From NCBI GenBank assembly GCA_017562135.1, contig QEYB01001217.1:372001-436000 (forward strand): 64,000 bases of DNA, in the 5' to 3' direction. The notes under the pieces were generated by a model. That model saw only the letters and a program-made list of their open reading frames with translations. It had not been told where the DNA came from and did not search any database. Position 1 is the first letter of the stretch; each line of letters begins with the position of its first letter. A program made the position numbers and the translations under genes. Below are positions 38,401 to 50,066 of the stretch, piece after piece. This DNA comes from Dipylidium caninum (Eukaryota > Platyhelminthes > Cestoda > Cyclophyllidea > Dipylidiidae).

Positions 38401-41400
38401 ATCCATTTCGTTGCGTTTCAAGTGCGAATCGCTGGTGCTAATGCTAATGCGCTGCGGCAAGTGACTTTCGTAAAACTGGTGAGGGATCCAAAGAGCGGGT
38501 TTTCTGACATTGCCAAACTTCTTCGGTTTTACTCCCAATGCCTGTATGCGATTCGCATTTGAGCTTCTCCGCACTGGCCTGTGTTGTGCGCTGACGGTCT
38601 GAATCGACAATGGCTTGACCGACGTGGACCTCCTCGACATCACCTGCACGGGCAGCCAGAACGTAGAGCGTTTTTCGGTTAAAAATCACCCGATCGGAAT
38701 CTAGCAAAACCAATCTTGGCGCCGCCTTTCTTTCAAGACATCATTTCCATCTACGGCACACATATTCTTGTGTACTTGCGATGCATTTTTGTCTTTTCGA
38801 AAATAATACAACAAAATATGTCTGAATTGCACGTCTTGTTCCTCCATCTTACATTGAAGTCAAAACGCATCTAAAGAGCTAATTGATGTAATATTTTCAC
38901 CAAATGAAAGGTCGAAGCCCAAACAGTAAGAAAAAAAGTATATAGGTTAGGTACTTTGGATACTTTAACGAGACAAGAGAAAGTGTAAGTCATCAGTGGA
39001 AAACCCTCAATGTCTTAATTGCCAACCTAATATAACAACCGGTAGCATCGTCGCTCTTTCAATGGAACCCACGATAAAGCCAACTCCATCTGCATTCCAT
39101 GGAGGAAGTAGATGAAGGAATAAGAAAAACCGGTAGGTAACGTACGCTCGTGTGTATATCTGTTTACCTCACTGAGGACTTTGGTCAACTTGTCCACCGC
39201 AGTGTTGTCGTAGTCGTTGAGTACACTTTCTAATCCAGTCCTAATAAATAAAGGAAAAAGAAAGATGTAAATACCGGAGAAAAAGAGAGTGCGAGAGGCC
39301 TACCTCTTGAGGTTTGTGATAATATAACGAAGGTTGTTCATTTGGAAAATGACGCGCAGGAGATCATCCGAATATGCCTCGGATTTCTTGTCGATGTTGG
39401 TAACCAACGTGGTGATGACACGGACTGAAAGCGCAACATGATAAAAATAAGGATGTGGGACAATGAAGTGGTTAAGTCTAGACAAGCACAAGTGGTGAAT
39501 CACATGCCGGATTTCAAAATACTAAGGTCCCTCAAATCCCACTCTATTATATAAGTGAAAACAAAACTAAGCGCATATTACTGGTGTTTTTCTTTTTTCA
39601 ACCGAAGATTTTGAGTTTGATACCCTCGTGGAGGGCGATGGTTTGAATACATTTCAAAAAGGCTAATCTATTCTCAAAAAGAAGCCAGGTGGGTAAGAAT
39701 AATGAGGAATGCGGTAGGAGGGATAAAAGAAATAAGAATGCGGAGGAGAGATTCAGTTGTGAGAAGGTGGACACATCTAAAGCAGTGGCGGTTGATGGTT
39801 TTGGCATTGTAACAAAATAAAAGTTTGTGAAAGGAATCAGTGCATTAAGAATGAATTAAGTAGATAATTTAATTCCATCCAAGGTGTTAAATGAGGACGC
39901 TAGCGATTCGAGAACACTGAAAAGTGTTTTTCTTGCATGACATTCAAACTGGGATTAAAAAGCACGTTTCTCTGACTTTTATGTACTTGAATAACCTCTT
40001 CATTCTTCCTATTTTTTTGCTTTTGCCGCAATTTTACGGAGTCTTGTGCATATCAGGGCTCTCGCCTCTTCCTAAGGCAACAACGATATGTCGGGCTTAG
40101 GGAGAAGCCCGAAGAAACTCGACAACCGCATGAGCAAACAGTTCGTCTGAATGACCACGATTTGATGAACTAAGCGCCATGGGAAAAATTATCAGCGGTG
40201 GGTGAATGAAAGTGCCAAAGCATTTATTGCACAGGCCCTTAAGATCAAGTCCCCACTGTGTATTCGTGAAGCCACAAAATCGTTCACTAAAATCCTCGTT
40301 TGAGCAAGTCAGGACTTCTTTCGGTGACACAATCTTTAACGTAAATTTACGACGGATTATGAGTATGCCAGACATTCCCTATAGAAATGTGATACCACAA
40401 ATAACCTCATCCTCTGTTAACTTTGTAAGGAGTCTTGACAAGCTCTGAATGAGGAGGCTGCTCCATAATCTACATTCATTATATCACCATCGAATGCTGA
40501 AGAGCTCTTGTGAGCGCATGAGGAGAGCTGTCACAGGAAGGAAGAACATGCAAAAAGATAGCATGAATTCAAATAACTTCACTTTCATCAGCTCAGTTCT
40601 GATAGTAGTAGTAATGATAGTACACGGGAAAAAATAAGCATGGCTAAAAGCAGCCTACCGATATACTGTCCGAATGCCGATCTTGCCATTTTAGGCTTCG
40701 AAGTGACCGTGGTGAGATAGTTGAAAGTCGCTTCTGGTGCAACTTTAACCTCTTCCCATGTGAGGGCCGTCCCAACCGTTATTTCGTAGTCAATCAACTT
40801 CTCCAAAAACAGCAAAACCTTGAAGAAGAACACAGAATTTTAGGTGCATATTAGTTCGCTTTTTACTAGAAAACTCACATTGGAAGTTAGTTCATGAACC
40901 GTGGCGTCAGGAGGAATATGTGAAGACCCAGTTCCGGGTTGAAGTTGGTGCAAAAAAGCGTCGAAGGTGGCTTTTATTTGGGCCCGGATGCGGTTCACAA
41001 GATCAATCATCGGTTGAGATACTGCGTTAACGACCTGAAGCAAGTGGGAGAGGGAACTGGTAGAAAAAAGAGTCATGTCAGAGAGCAGAATGATGGCGAA
41101 AATGGCCACCTTCAGGGTCTCCACGAAGGACGGCGAGAGATCGATGAAACGCCGCATGATGGTGAGGAGCGAAACGATCATGTAGAACTCGCCGCGACCT
41201 ATCACTCTGCCCATAAGGCGCACATAGGACTACAAACGCGAGAAGTTCCAAGTTAAAGAGGAGGTATTAGCAGTCAGGGATCCTAAAAGCTACGAACAAT
41301 TTTGTTTGTGAACTTCTGTTAGACATAAATTCGGCGAATGGCCGGTGGAATGAATCCCGTAGGGCCTTTTAAATAAAACCCAAATAGGGCCTTTTGGAGT

Positions 41401-44400
41401 GATCCTGGCCCCTTTTCTTGTTGACAGCCCGACAGGACAGATGGTGTCGGTAGCAATCAAGTTAGAAATAATCGTTTTATGGAACGCCGCCATACTAGCG
41501 CTATCCGTTTAGGCATTCCAAGCATGTCGGAAAAGGTAACAAAGGAAAAAATGATAAGGAGCAAACACTTCTGAAACTCATTTCAAAAAACTAGTGAACG
41601 TTTAATTAAAAATTTGGTACACAAAAAACTAGAGCCTACAATTTAAAAAACAATGAAAATGTGAAAACCAAACCTGGTACAAAGTACTGCCAACATAAGT
41701 TGAAAAAAGGTTTTGTGCCAAAAACCGCACACGTGGAGCTTTAAAATCTAGAACACATAGTAATAATGTCCAAAAATATCGTATGTGCTCGAGAAATCTA
41801 CGGGAAGGAAACAAGTCCGAGACGTGTAATGCCTGGGCACTTACTGGCGGTATCCCTATAAGTTGAGTAGTTGAAGTGAAAAAGGGCAATCAAGGCTGTA
41901 ACGGAGGTAAATGCAAAGACTGAGCACCCAACCTACTCCTTTTCGTGTCCAAAATCAGAAAACCACTGGAAAGGTCAAACATACTCCACCCTCGGTCATG
42001 AGATCGGCTAAGGCACTGTGACAGATGACACCGTAGGCGAGATGGGCCTCATGCGAATTCATCGTCAATTTCATACGATCCAAGAGGAGTCGTTCCCGCT
42101 GAAAAAGAGATAAGGATGTTTGAGAGATGCGTTTATCAAGCTGAGTGTAGATATATGTTTCTATTTGCAACGCCTATTCGACGCTTGGGCATCGAAATAT
42201 GGAAAAGGTGAAATATGGAATATTAGACGAAAGAAAACGAAAAAATTAGCATTTCTACGATATTCAATGACTAGATAATCTCTAATATTGAAAATGGCCT
42301 AACTAGTTAAAAGCCCTAGTTCGAAGGAAAGCAGTAGACAATCTGATGTTGTAATAACCCAAAACATATTTATCCATTTGAAATGGAGATAGTGTGAGGA
42401 CACGAAGTAACGAAAGTTAGAACGAAAACCGTCGCCTCAAAGCAAGGCTATTTACACTCTGTGAGAGACAGTAGGCTCCCCCCAAGGGTAACTGTATACG
42501 TTTTATCTATCCATTAAATTTTTCTTCTCCGTGTTGACAGATGAATATTGCTATGCACTCAAAAAGATGAGCCTCAAATCTAGGGGGAGAATTCTCTGAA
42601 GACCAAAATTTTTACAGGTGATTATAAAAATTGGATAAAGTTCACACCCAAAATTTTCGTTAGAGTAACTTACAGCTTTACGCCAAGAGCCACGGCCATT
42701 TTAGACAGAACATAATCAGTGAAATTGTTGAACGGCGACTTGTTTTTATAGAAAATAAAAAATTCGCCCGAGTAGAAGATTTCAAGCAGGGCTAAGATCG
42801 TGACTAACTGTGCAACGAAAATATTCACATTAGAAGGAGTTCATAAATTACCCACAAAATTAAATTTCCTTCTGCATTCTCACAAAATCCGGTTGTTCAA
42901 ATGGATGTGATATTCGTGAGAGAAGGATAAGGCGTTTATTAGGACATATTTTACGGACTGGTGGATTATCTTAAGTATTTGATGATTACAGAAACACTAC
43001 CAGGGAAAAAATGGGGAGCATACTAACTTTTCAAAGCAGAGATATTAAGAGTTGAGTAGCACAGCCACTAAAGACGAAGAAAGCATACCTCGATCAAAAC
43101 CAAAAAGGCGCTAAGACTGGTGGCGTAATGCTCTGAGTCCAAATCGTCCACGTCTCTAATGTCATTGCTCACTCCACGTCGAGAATTGGCTAAAATGTTT
43201 TTGAAAAAAAGGATAAGTCCTCTTGTGTCTGCGTTATCAGTCTACCGCATTAATAACGCCCACATTTCTGGTCCAAAAAGTTGTCACCATTAGTCAGTAT
43301 GACAAATGAGAATTCGAAGAAGCTATTGTGTCGGAGAGGTAAGTCGAACGATCCCTACCGAATCCATGTGACCGTAACACTACGCCCCTCTATTACTCGT
43401 ATCTATGCCAAAAAAGCCAAATGCACATGCACACACACATCGACTTTCGGAGAAAACACTTGACAAAGGGTCCTTTTACAAAATCACCATCAAAATCATT
43501 CATTAGGAATTATCCGACCATTTTTTCGCCAAATACGACATGGACATGACATCACGCACGACATGATTACGCTTTTTGGTATGCTATTAAATTCCAATTA
43601 GACGCAGCATCACGCCAGGACAGTGTTCTCACTTATAAACGATTCCTTGCTGGTAAGTACGAATAGGGATTGAAACAACGGTTGGCGGATGTCAGGGTTT
43701 TCATTACTTAACAAAGGATCGTTTTTGTAAATGCTTTCGGTAGAGAGGTGATACCGAAAAATAAATGACTTAAATTTGGTAGCCAGACTAATGCATGACA
43801 TCTAACCCAGATCGCTGTAGATATATTCTATTAGGCCCAGCATGATACTTAGGAGACCACACTGGTGAACTCAGTGGTGATTGTCTAAAAGGTCACACCA
43901 CGGTCAACCGTCTTAAGGATAAACGGGAGAACTTACTCACCATCCCAAACAATTCCAACAGCTTTTAGGCCCCTGTGGAGCGATAAAACAGAAGAAAAAG
44001 TCAGATGACGGATGAAATAAGATCCCGTTGAATGGAAGCTAGATAGCCTTACCGGCGTCTACTGGAAGTGGAAATGTTTAACTGACTGCCCGCTGTCGCA
44101 GGACGACTTCTCTAGAGTAAAAGAGAGTTTAAAAGAGAGTTGAGACAATTCCGTTAACTCACATCTTTATCGCATTCTCAAACTAACTTACTGCATTTGA
44201 TATATTTTTATCCAGTGATTTTTGGTATTCACGAAGTCTGAAACAAGAAGCAAAAAGTATTATCCTGTAAATCAAGCACTTAATCTTATTGCGCTTTAAA
44301 AATTTGGAGAAAATAACCTAAAAGACAAGGAATTTTTTTAACTTTGGTTTAAAAAAATGCTGTAACGGTACCAATGACTTCATAATCATACATTTTCGCA

Positions 44401-45585
44401 AGCCGAATCACATATCAAATGTGTAAAGAGAAATTTAAGAAACAACCATAAGGCAATATCAATGCAATGCCTTAATCATTAGTATACGGGGAACAAATGT
44501 TCTTTTTCACGTACGTCACCAAAGCAACACGCATCGATGCCTGTCTGAATTCACAATACTGAATCAGAGATTGGGGCAGTGGATATCCTTCATTGGAGGC
44601 AGAATTTATGCCTCCTGTCTGAAACAATTGAACCAAATGACGATAAGACTTCTTGTTCTCCATAGAATTCATTGCAGCTGAGGTAACCACGGATGCTGTC
44701 TTGCGTAGCCACGTGGATATCTCTTGCATTATATGGATCGATTCCTCGGAGACGGAATCACATTCGATGAGCTTAGCCGGAATTTCATCGGCTTTTGTGC
44801 CATCCAACGAGATATCGTCTAAGAGAGGAGAGATATGATAATATCTGACCTCCGTGCTTTGCTCTACTAGCCAAGCAAAATGGGAGGGTTTTAGTACCTT
44901 CTTTTTCTACTAATTTGTAAAGGGCATCAGGGGGCAATGGAGTAAAAGACTGGTTGAGTATTTCCTCAAAATACTTGTGCAGTGATTTTAATCCGTTAGA
45001 CAATAGAGTAGTCTGGAATAATATGAATAAGTTCACGCAAGAAGATCAAGTTACGAGTCGTGTATATTCCAGATGTTCAGTGTTGTTCTGATCAAAATAA
45101 ATAAGGGAATCCTTAATGCGATCCATTGCCTTTAGGTAGTTCGTAAGTGAAACGGCTGGTCTAAATTTCAGCATTGGTATAGACGAAGAAGTACCCCTGA
45201 ATGATTATTTGTTCAACTTCCCGACCGGTTTTGTAGAAATTTTGCACATGATGCAGACCTTCTATACAGTATTGAAGATCTGAAGGAAACAGGGGTTAGA
45301 TGTATGCAAAAATACTTTTAACGCGAATTTGAAGTTGATCAACCACCTTTTTCAGTGGTTCCATACCGCTGCGGAAGTCTTTTGCCGCCTCTATCACTGT
45401 ACTCAGCTTCTCATCTGACTGTTTGGAGACTTCAACAAACTTGTCTTTGATTGCGAGGATCTGACTCATTTGACTTGGGACCTGACAAAAATAATGGACT
45501 GTTAGTATGGAAGTAAAAGCCAAGTTTTTACAGACGCAGCTATTAACTTACATAGTTCATTAAGGCAGCCATTGCAGGAGATGAC
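35421..45585 (-). CDS. EXOC7: Exocyst complex component EXO70 (EXOC7)
   Basis: Exons in transcript order are 45585-45552, 45481-45316, 45279-45195, 45160-45055, 45012-44898, 44818-44515, 44237-44192, 44111-44053, 43972-43941, 43189-43089, 42098-41985, 41229-41110, 41034-40879, 40818-40659, 39424-39304, 39240-39168, 37200-37172, 36630-36589 and 35678-35421, about 700 codons. The order and content match human EXO70: N-terminal coil (KFVEVSKQSDEKL), LQYCIEGLHHVQNFYKTGRE, DDLDSEHYATSLSAF, the signature PPDATVHELTSN, VIFQMNNLRYIITNLKR, QLSIPDRELREDLR, and the C-terminal EKYIKLSPPEFQARLDQLF. EXO70 is the exocyst subunit that binds PI(4,5)P2 and tethers secretory vesicles to the plasma membrane. Several exons are very small (29-46 nt). 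Two parts are unresolved: the first exon or exons (candidate at 46869-46895), and a short exon between 39168 and 37200, where the phases (0 then 1) show one is missing. An extra exon candidate lies at 42682-42807. One intron carries a mariner relic. Confidence 0.9.
36589..36630 (-). CDS. EXOC7: EXOC7 42-nt microexon
   Basis: Fourteen codons (MDSKERSQLKDLWT) sit between a CACCTAG acceptor and a CC|GTAAGT donor, phase 0 on both sides. With the 29-nt exon at 37200-37172 before it and the last exon after it, the joined peptide NNSRPE|MDSKERSQLKDLWT|GVNQGF follows the human block around KLRDKERQIIKERFKGFN. That makes these tiny exons credible despite their size. Confidence 0.8.
37814..37843. repeat. 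Left terminal inverted repeat of the mariner relic
   Basis: Plus-strand TTGGCAAATAAGTCTTTGTG, beginning at 37821, matches the reverse complement of the right end (TTGGCAATTAAGACATTGAG) with only a few mismatches. The dinucleotide TA at 37812-37813 flanks it. Confidence 0.75.
39001..39030. repeat. Right terminal inverted repeat of the mariner relic
   Basis: Read on the minus strand it begins TTAGGTTGGCAATTAAGACA, resembling known mariner ends that start TTAGGTTGG or TTAGGTYGGCA. TA follows at 39031-39032. This end contains the 5' side of the transposase. Confidence 0.78.
42682..42807 (-). CDS. EXOC7: Candidate extra or alternative EXOC7 exon
   Basis: A 126-nt open frame lies between a TTGCACAG acceptor and a GGC|GTAAAG donor, phase 0 at both ends. 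It encodes a hydrophobic start, then FYSGEFFIFYKNKSPFNNFT and DYVLSKMAVALG. The second half aligns with the same EXO70 segment (human EYQLLADII then FDSLIQDALDGL) as the next exon, 42098-41985. It could be a mutually exclusive partner of that exon, an insertion, or a decayed copy. A stronger donor (GTAAGT) 11 nt downstream would break the frame. Confidence 0.4.
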
Positions 45586-46868
45586 CTTTAAAAAAAGAAG
45601 GCACCGAATGATTGTTTTACACAAATGTATCGTTCTCTGAGAAGAAACGTTTCGTATCGACACTGAGACTGAAAACATGATGTGATAAGGTTTGCTCCTA
45701 CTTCACGATAGTAGCAGGCGTAAAGACGAAAGAGGGGAATAGATTAATACATTGAAAAAGATGGTGGTAATATTGATCAGTAAACTTATATCAAGGAGGA
45801 TACTTTCACTAGAGGCAGCAGATAATAAGGCTGAAAAATAGAACACGATTTGAGTTAAAAGTTTATAGGGCCTAAATGTGTAACGATGGAATATAACTAC
45901 CGGACCCTATGTTTATAACCCTAGAAGGATAAATTTCAGAAGAAAGTGATAACAAAAAATCCATTTTAGAAATCAACCATATGGACACTTAAGTTCAAGG
46001 AAGCGCTGTCTTTCGTCAACCAATCATAAAAGGCGTCCGACAAATGCACATTTTCGCATGAAAATTAGAGTCCGATTAATAATGCCTCGACGCTAACACA
46101 GATCCTTTTCTTATAGAAAGAATTATGCATACTACTTGCTCAGAGTAGACGTATATTTATGGGCGATCACAACCGACTCAACTACTTTTTACTCAGCCAG
46201 AATTTTCCATAGTGTGCGTCCGAGGATTTTTAAGCTTTCCCGAGACAGTTATTACCTGCGAGATTCAAAAACTGTTTACCCTAATCTCATTTTGACCCTA
46301 CTCTCTGGTCTTGCAGCCGCGATACTTGAGCGCAGTAAGCATTCTTTCATATAATCAAGGTAAAATTCAGCATGCCTTCGAAGGAAAAACACTATCGTGA
46401 ACCCTCATAAGGTGAGAATATAAAGGCTTAAAGCTTTGAACCAGTATATACTTCTCCGTTCACGCATTATTCACTTGAATAAAACATTTCACAGTGGTTA
46501 GTTTCATATTAAGTCCTGGAAGTAGTTAAGCCTCAACCAGTTTCGAGACCCACATCCTTCGATACATTATCACGAACACCTGCGTCCAGCAGATGCGCGA
46601 CTCCCGATTTTTTCAGTATTTTGAACCTTTACACTCCTTGATAATGGCGACTTTTTGGCCTTATTGAAGAAGAAAAGCACTGGCTACATCTTATCAATAG
46701 TAGTAGAATTCGGCTTCGTTCAATATTTGCCCCTAAAATCACCGTGAAACCTACTAGTAACTCCAACACGAGTGAAATTTTGTCTGAAGCTGAAATCAAG
46801 GCGCAAATTTGCCTAAAAATAAGGAAAGAAAGATCTGTTCTTGTAAGAAGTAGCAAGAATCTGCTTAC

Positions 46869-46895
46869 CGCAGTGTCGAGCTCTGTTTCACCCAT
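46869..46895 (-). CDS. EXOC7: Candidate first coding exon of EXOC7
   Basis: ATG opens nine codons (MGETELDTA) that end at a GCG|GTAAGC donor, phase 0. Its position, between the GST stop and the first recognised EXOC7 exon, and its acidic start fit the beginning of EXO70. At least one further exon must connect it to 45585-45552, because that exon needs phase 2. I did not find a convincing one. Confidence 0.35.
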
Positions 46896-47287
46896 GTGCT
46901 TTTTAACGTTGCACAGATATTCCTGCCATTAACCTCTCTTTTACCCTTTTAGTTTATGATGCTACTGGGGGAGAAAATGAGTTTATGACCCGCGTTAAGT
47001 CGAATAATCGTAATGCACTTTGAGGTTCGAGTAATTTTGTATACCAAACATATGAAGACTACTACATTCCCAATTATATATGTATTTTACATTAATCCAT
47101 AGGTCGTTTGTCAGATTTTTGCATGATATATGTCAGAAGAGGCAAAATAATAACAATATTCATATGATAGATATTACTGGTTATATTGTAATAATGTTAA
47201 AAATCTGGCAGAACGGCCATCTAAGACAGACCGGTTAGAAATAAAAGACTGGCTACGGAAATTTGTTCGAAATTATTTCTATAAGCT
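46896..47287. other. Intergenic space between EXOC7 and the GST gene
   Basis: About 390 bp, AT-rich, between the candidate EXOC7 start and the GST stop. It would hold the EXOC7 promoter and the GST 3' UTR. Nothing else is recognised. Confidence 0.45.
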
Positions 47288-49859
47288 CTATAAAATTAAC
47301 CAACTGCGCGAGGCGGTATATCTCGCAATCGGCTGGTCATTTTCGAGCAGGTATTTTCGCCACTTCTGTAAGTGTGGGAAATCGGCCAAACATTCAGACT
47401 TGTTGGCGAGGAGAAAGTCCACAAAGTCCAGAAGGTAGAAGTCTGCAATCGTGACAGTGTCTGCCGCAGCGTAACTTCCGGGCGCTTCTAGTAACATGCG
47501 ATTGAGATTCTAAAACCAAATAATTATCTACCGCTTAGCGCTACCGCACAATTTGCAGGATATGCTGAAAATTAAACCAGGTGTTATACTCATAACTAAA
47601 TAGGGACTCATTGGCACATGTCCTAGATGATTCCAATCATATATTGTGTACAAGATTTGAAATATGATATTTGACACCTACTAAATGCATTAGTATCGTC
47701 GGTGCCGCTTGATCCTTTAATCTGCACCAACATCGCCAAATTTGGCGTTAAGGAATACTCCGCACGCCGCGAATTGATATATTTGTTAGTTGTACCATGT
47801 CATCAAAATATGTGGAGCAGTACGCCTTCTATAATTTGAGTTACATTAAAACCAACTCGTCCTTCCTTCGGAACTGATTTCTTTGACTGGCTACTGGTGG
47901 CGACTATTGGATTAATGCGTTTTTAAGTTTTTTTCCAGACACCGATTATTTGTGAGTAAAAAGGCACTTAAGTAAAGTACAAATATCTAATAACTTCCTT
48001 GAGCGATCAGCCAATAATAATGGAGTAAATTTGACCCGCGTCGGTCAAATGACCCAATCACAACCTGGCCCCGCAATAGTCCGTCATTGTCGGGGCGATG
48101 AAATAAAATCTTCTCGGGGCCCCAGACTAGACGTTGAGTCTGGGTTACTTTTGTTGGTTTCAATTTTACGTCTCATTGTACTTACACGAAATGCCTGAAT
48201 AACTTTATCTGACGAAATGGCATCGAAATTTTGAAGGTCTACCCTGTTGTTCCTTCGAAGAGGTTCTGTACACTAAGGGTTGCACATTATCTAACAGCCT
48301 GAACCAGTTTTCCTTAGGAAAAAACGTGTGATTCGTGAATCACAGTAGCATTTACCCAGTTAATATTATCACTGGATACAGACCAAGATAATGTTCAGTG
48401 GTATACCGAGATTTCTTACCTCAAGAATTTTGGAAATCCCCTCGAACAACTTGTCTTTATATTTCTTGCGATCTTCATCGTCCGCATCGTGGAAATTCCT
48501 GTTTTTGTAATACCGTAAGAGCAAGTTTCCTGACTCCATAACCTGTAACAGAGGACGAGGGGAGAATTAGCCCACGGGACGCGGGAGTAGGGGCCAGTAC
48601 CACTAGAAACATCCATAACGCGGATCATGGAAGATCCTGTATGTTTAGCGCGAATTGGTGCAGTCCACCCTGCCTACTTTAGCCTAGGCATGTCCAATAT
48701 GTTTAAATGGTGGTGAAAACTTTCCCCATCTGCGTAGCAGCGGAGTCTCTCGTCCTTCCCCCTTCCCCGCCCCCCCCCCTCTCCGCCGGCTCAATTAACG
48801 CCTCAATTCACGTGTGTTTCATTACTTTTTCCGGTTCTGGTGTCAGTGGACAGACTCACCACCGTGATTTATTATTGATAAGCGTTTACATCGGTACCGC
48901 CCCGTCTGTGACAAACGTCGTTGAGTGTAAACTTTAAGCCTCACGTCATCACTCGTCGTGATTGCATAATTTAGTTACTGCAACAATGGCTTTAGCGGTT
49001 GAAGCGCAACAAACGGGGTTCAGAAGGCCGTTAAATGAAGTGGCTGAACCAAGCCCACGAAGGTGAGCTGGCGGCGATTAGGAAGGGTCAAATAGATGCC
49101 GTGAAGTTGGACGATAAGCCCCATTCTCTTTCCCTCTAAGTGACCAAAATGCTATTAATTTATGTTACGATGACCGTTACAAGATGAGAGAATACATTCC
49201 CGCGGCCTGACAAGGGAACTTTTGCGTAAAGGGAAGTGATCACCTAGGAATTGTCGGTGATTTTAATTCAGCGGCATTTTAATCGGTCTCGTTACATGTT
49301 CCCTCCTTCCATTTCCATGATGGAGTCATGAAACGCTACAATGAGTTTCCCAACCATAAACATATTTTTTCTTACTTTTGATGTGTTAACAGAGGGGTGG
49401 TAGCAGCATTACCACCTCGCAATATTGCCCCTTTGGGATAGGGGCAAATTACGCGAAAATTACTGCAAATTTTATGGGTATAAGGTAAACTGCCTTAGTA
49501 TATTCGCTGAGAATTTCTCTGGACGTAGACAGGCAAAGGGAAAAGGAGGCATTCAAGTGGCTGATGACTTCACTCACCTTCCCGATGATGCGATCGCAGT
49601 AGTACATCTCCATGTCGTCCCGACCCAGGAGGTTGAACTGCTTGCCCAGGCACCGGAGGATGGCCGAGGCTTCCGTCATCCACTGCAGTCGACCGTCGCG
49701 GTGTTGGATGCGCAGTGCAGGCACACGTCTTGTAATAATCTCCTCCCTCTTCAGGGGCCAATTCTTCGCCGAAATTGCCTCGTCCTCGTATTTGAGTTTG
49801 CAGTGCTCGAGGAACATTGTGAGCGGACCCGAGTGGGGACATTTTTTCATGTGATAAAA
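47288..49859 (-). CDS. Sigma-class (28-kDa type) glutathione S-transferase, first exon missing
   Basis: Three exons, 49859-49578, 48542-48420 and 47509-47288, all in phase 0, give 208 residues and a TAG stop. Flatworm 28-kDa GSTs are about 210 residues, so only a tiny first exon is missing. The enzyme would conjugate glutathione to electrophiles in the cytosol; some relatives make prostaglandin D2. The N-terminal thioredoxin-like half has YEDEAISAKNWPLK, the cis-proline VPALRI, and MTEASAILRCLGKQFNLLG, which corresponds to the ESxAI glutathione-binding segment. The helical C-terminal half has DRIIGK, SYAAADTVTIADFYLLDFVD with the conserved folding aspartate, and FPHLQKWRKYL. The layout follows schistosome 28-kDa GST. 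Oddly, the segment after the catalytic-tyrosine position reads YHMKKCPHSGPLTMF instead of the usual YF..RGRAE..R. Its acceptor (ACAAATAG) is weak, so the N-terminal edge is the least certain part. Confidence 0.85.
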
Positions 49860-50066
49860 CTATTTGTCGCATGTTAATAAGAAAAGAATAAAATGTGTAG
49901 AAAAGCAGCATTTTAGGATCGTCAGTTATGTCCGGTGGAAGTGGCAGTCATAAATTTTCACGTTCCACTCAACATGCATTCTTTGCCGCATCCGAAAGGG
50001 ACACTGACGCCTCGACGACTAAATTGTCGAGTTGGGCCATTCCACTGTTAAGTCCATACAATTCCT

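Larger units (their letters stand above)
37814..39030 (-). mobile_element. Decayed mariner-family (Tc1/mariner) DNA transposon
   Basis: The element is about 1.2 kb, close to the usual 1.3 kb for mariner, and is flanked on both sides by TA, the target this family duplicates. Imperfect terminal inverted repeats are visible. On the minus strand a broken transposase runs from MEEQDVQFRHI (ATG at 38847). It continues through NDVLKERRRQDWF, KLKCESHTGI, ALWIPHQFYESH and QRISI, GEPVQTISKA, GNAKPHTFLVSRQKI, PDLAPSD and RWQKVMD. These are mariner landmarks in the right order, closest in style to the cecropia/Hsmar1-like groups. It has several frameshifts and stops. The aspartate of the usual HDNA motif reads HGNA. 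The middle of the catalytic domain, between the QRISI and GEPVQ segments, appears deleted. It cannot make transposase. It lies in an EXOC7 intron, in the same orientation as the gene. Confidence 0.87.

Noticed and set aside
38102..38713. Overlapping ORFs on both strands within an EXOC7 intron
   Set aside because: They are fragments of the broken mariner transposase (minus strand) or its antisense, not separate genes.
46629..46932. ORFs on both strands that looked helical (QICALISASDKISLVLELL on minus)
   Set aside because: The acceptor (TTTTTAG) is good, but the helical frame needs phase 2 while the candidate first exon ends in phase 0; I could not fit it into EXOC7.
49425..49877. 150-codon plus-strand ORF
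   Set aside because: It is antisense to the main GST exon (49859-49578). The minus-strand translation has the GST homology; this one has none.
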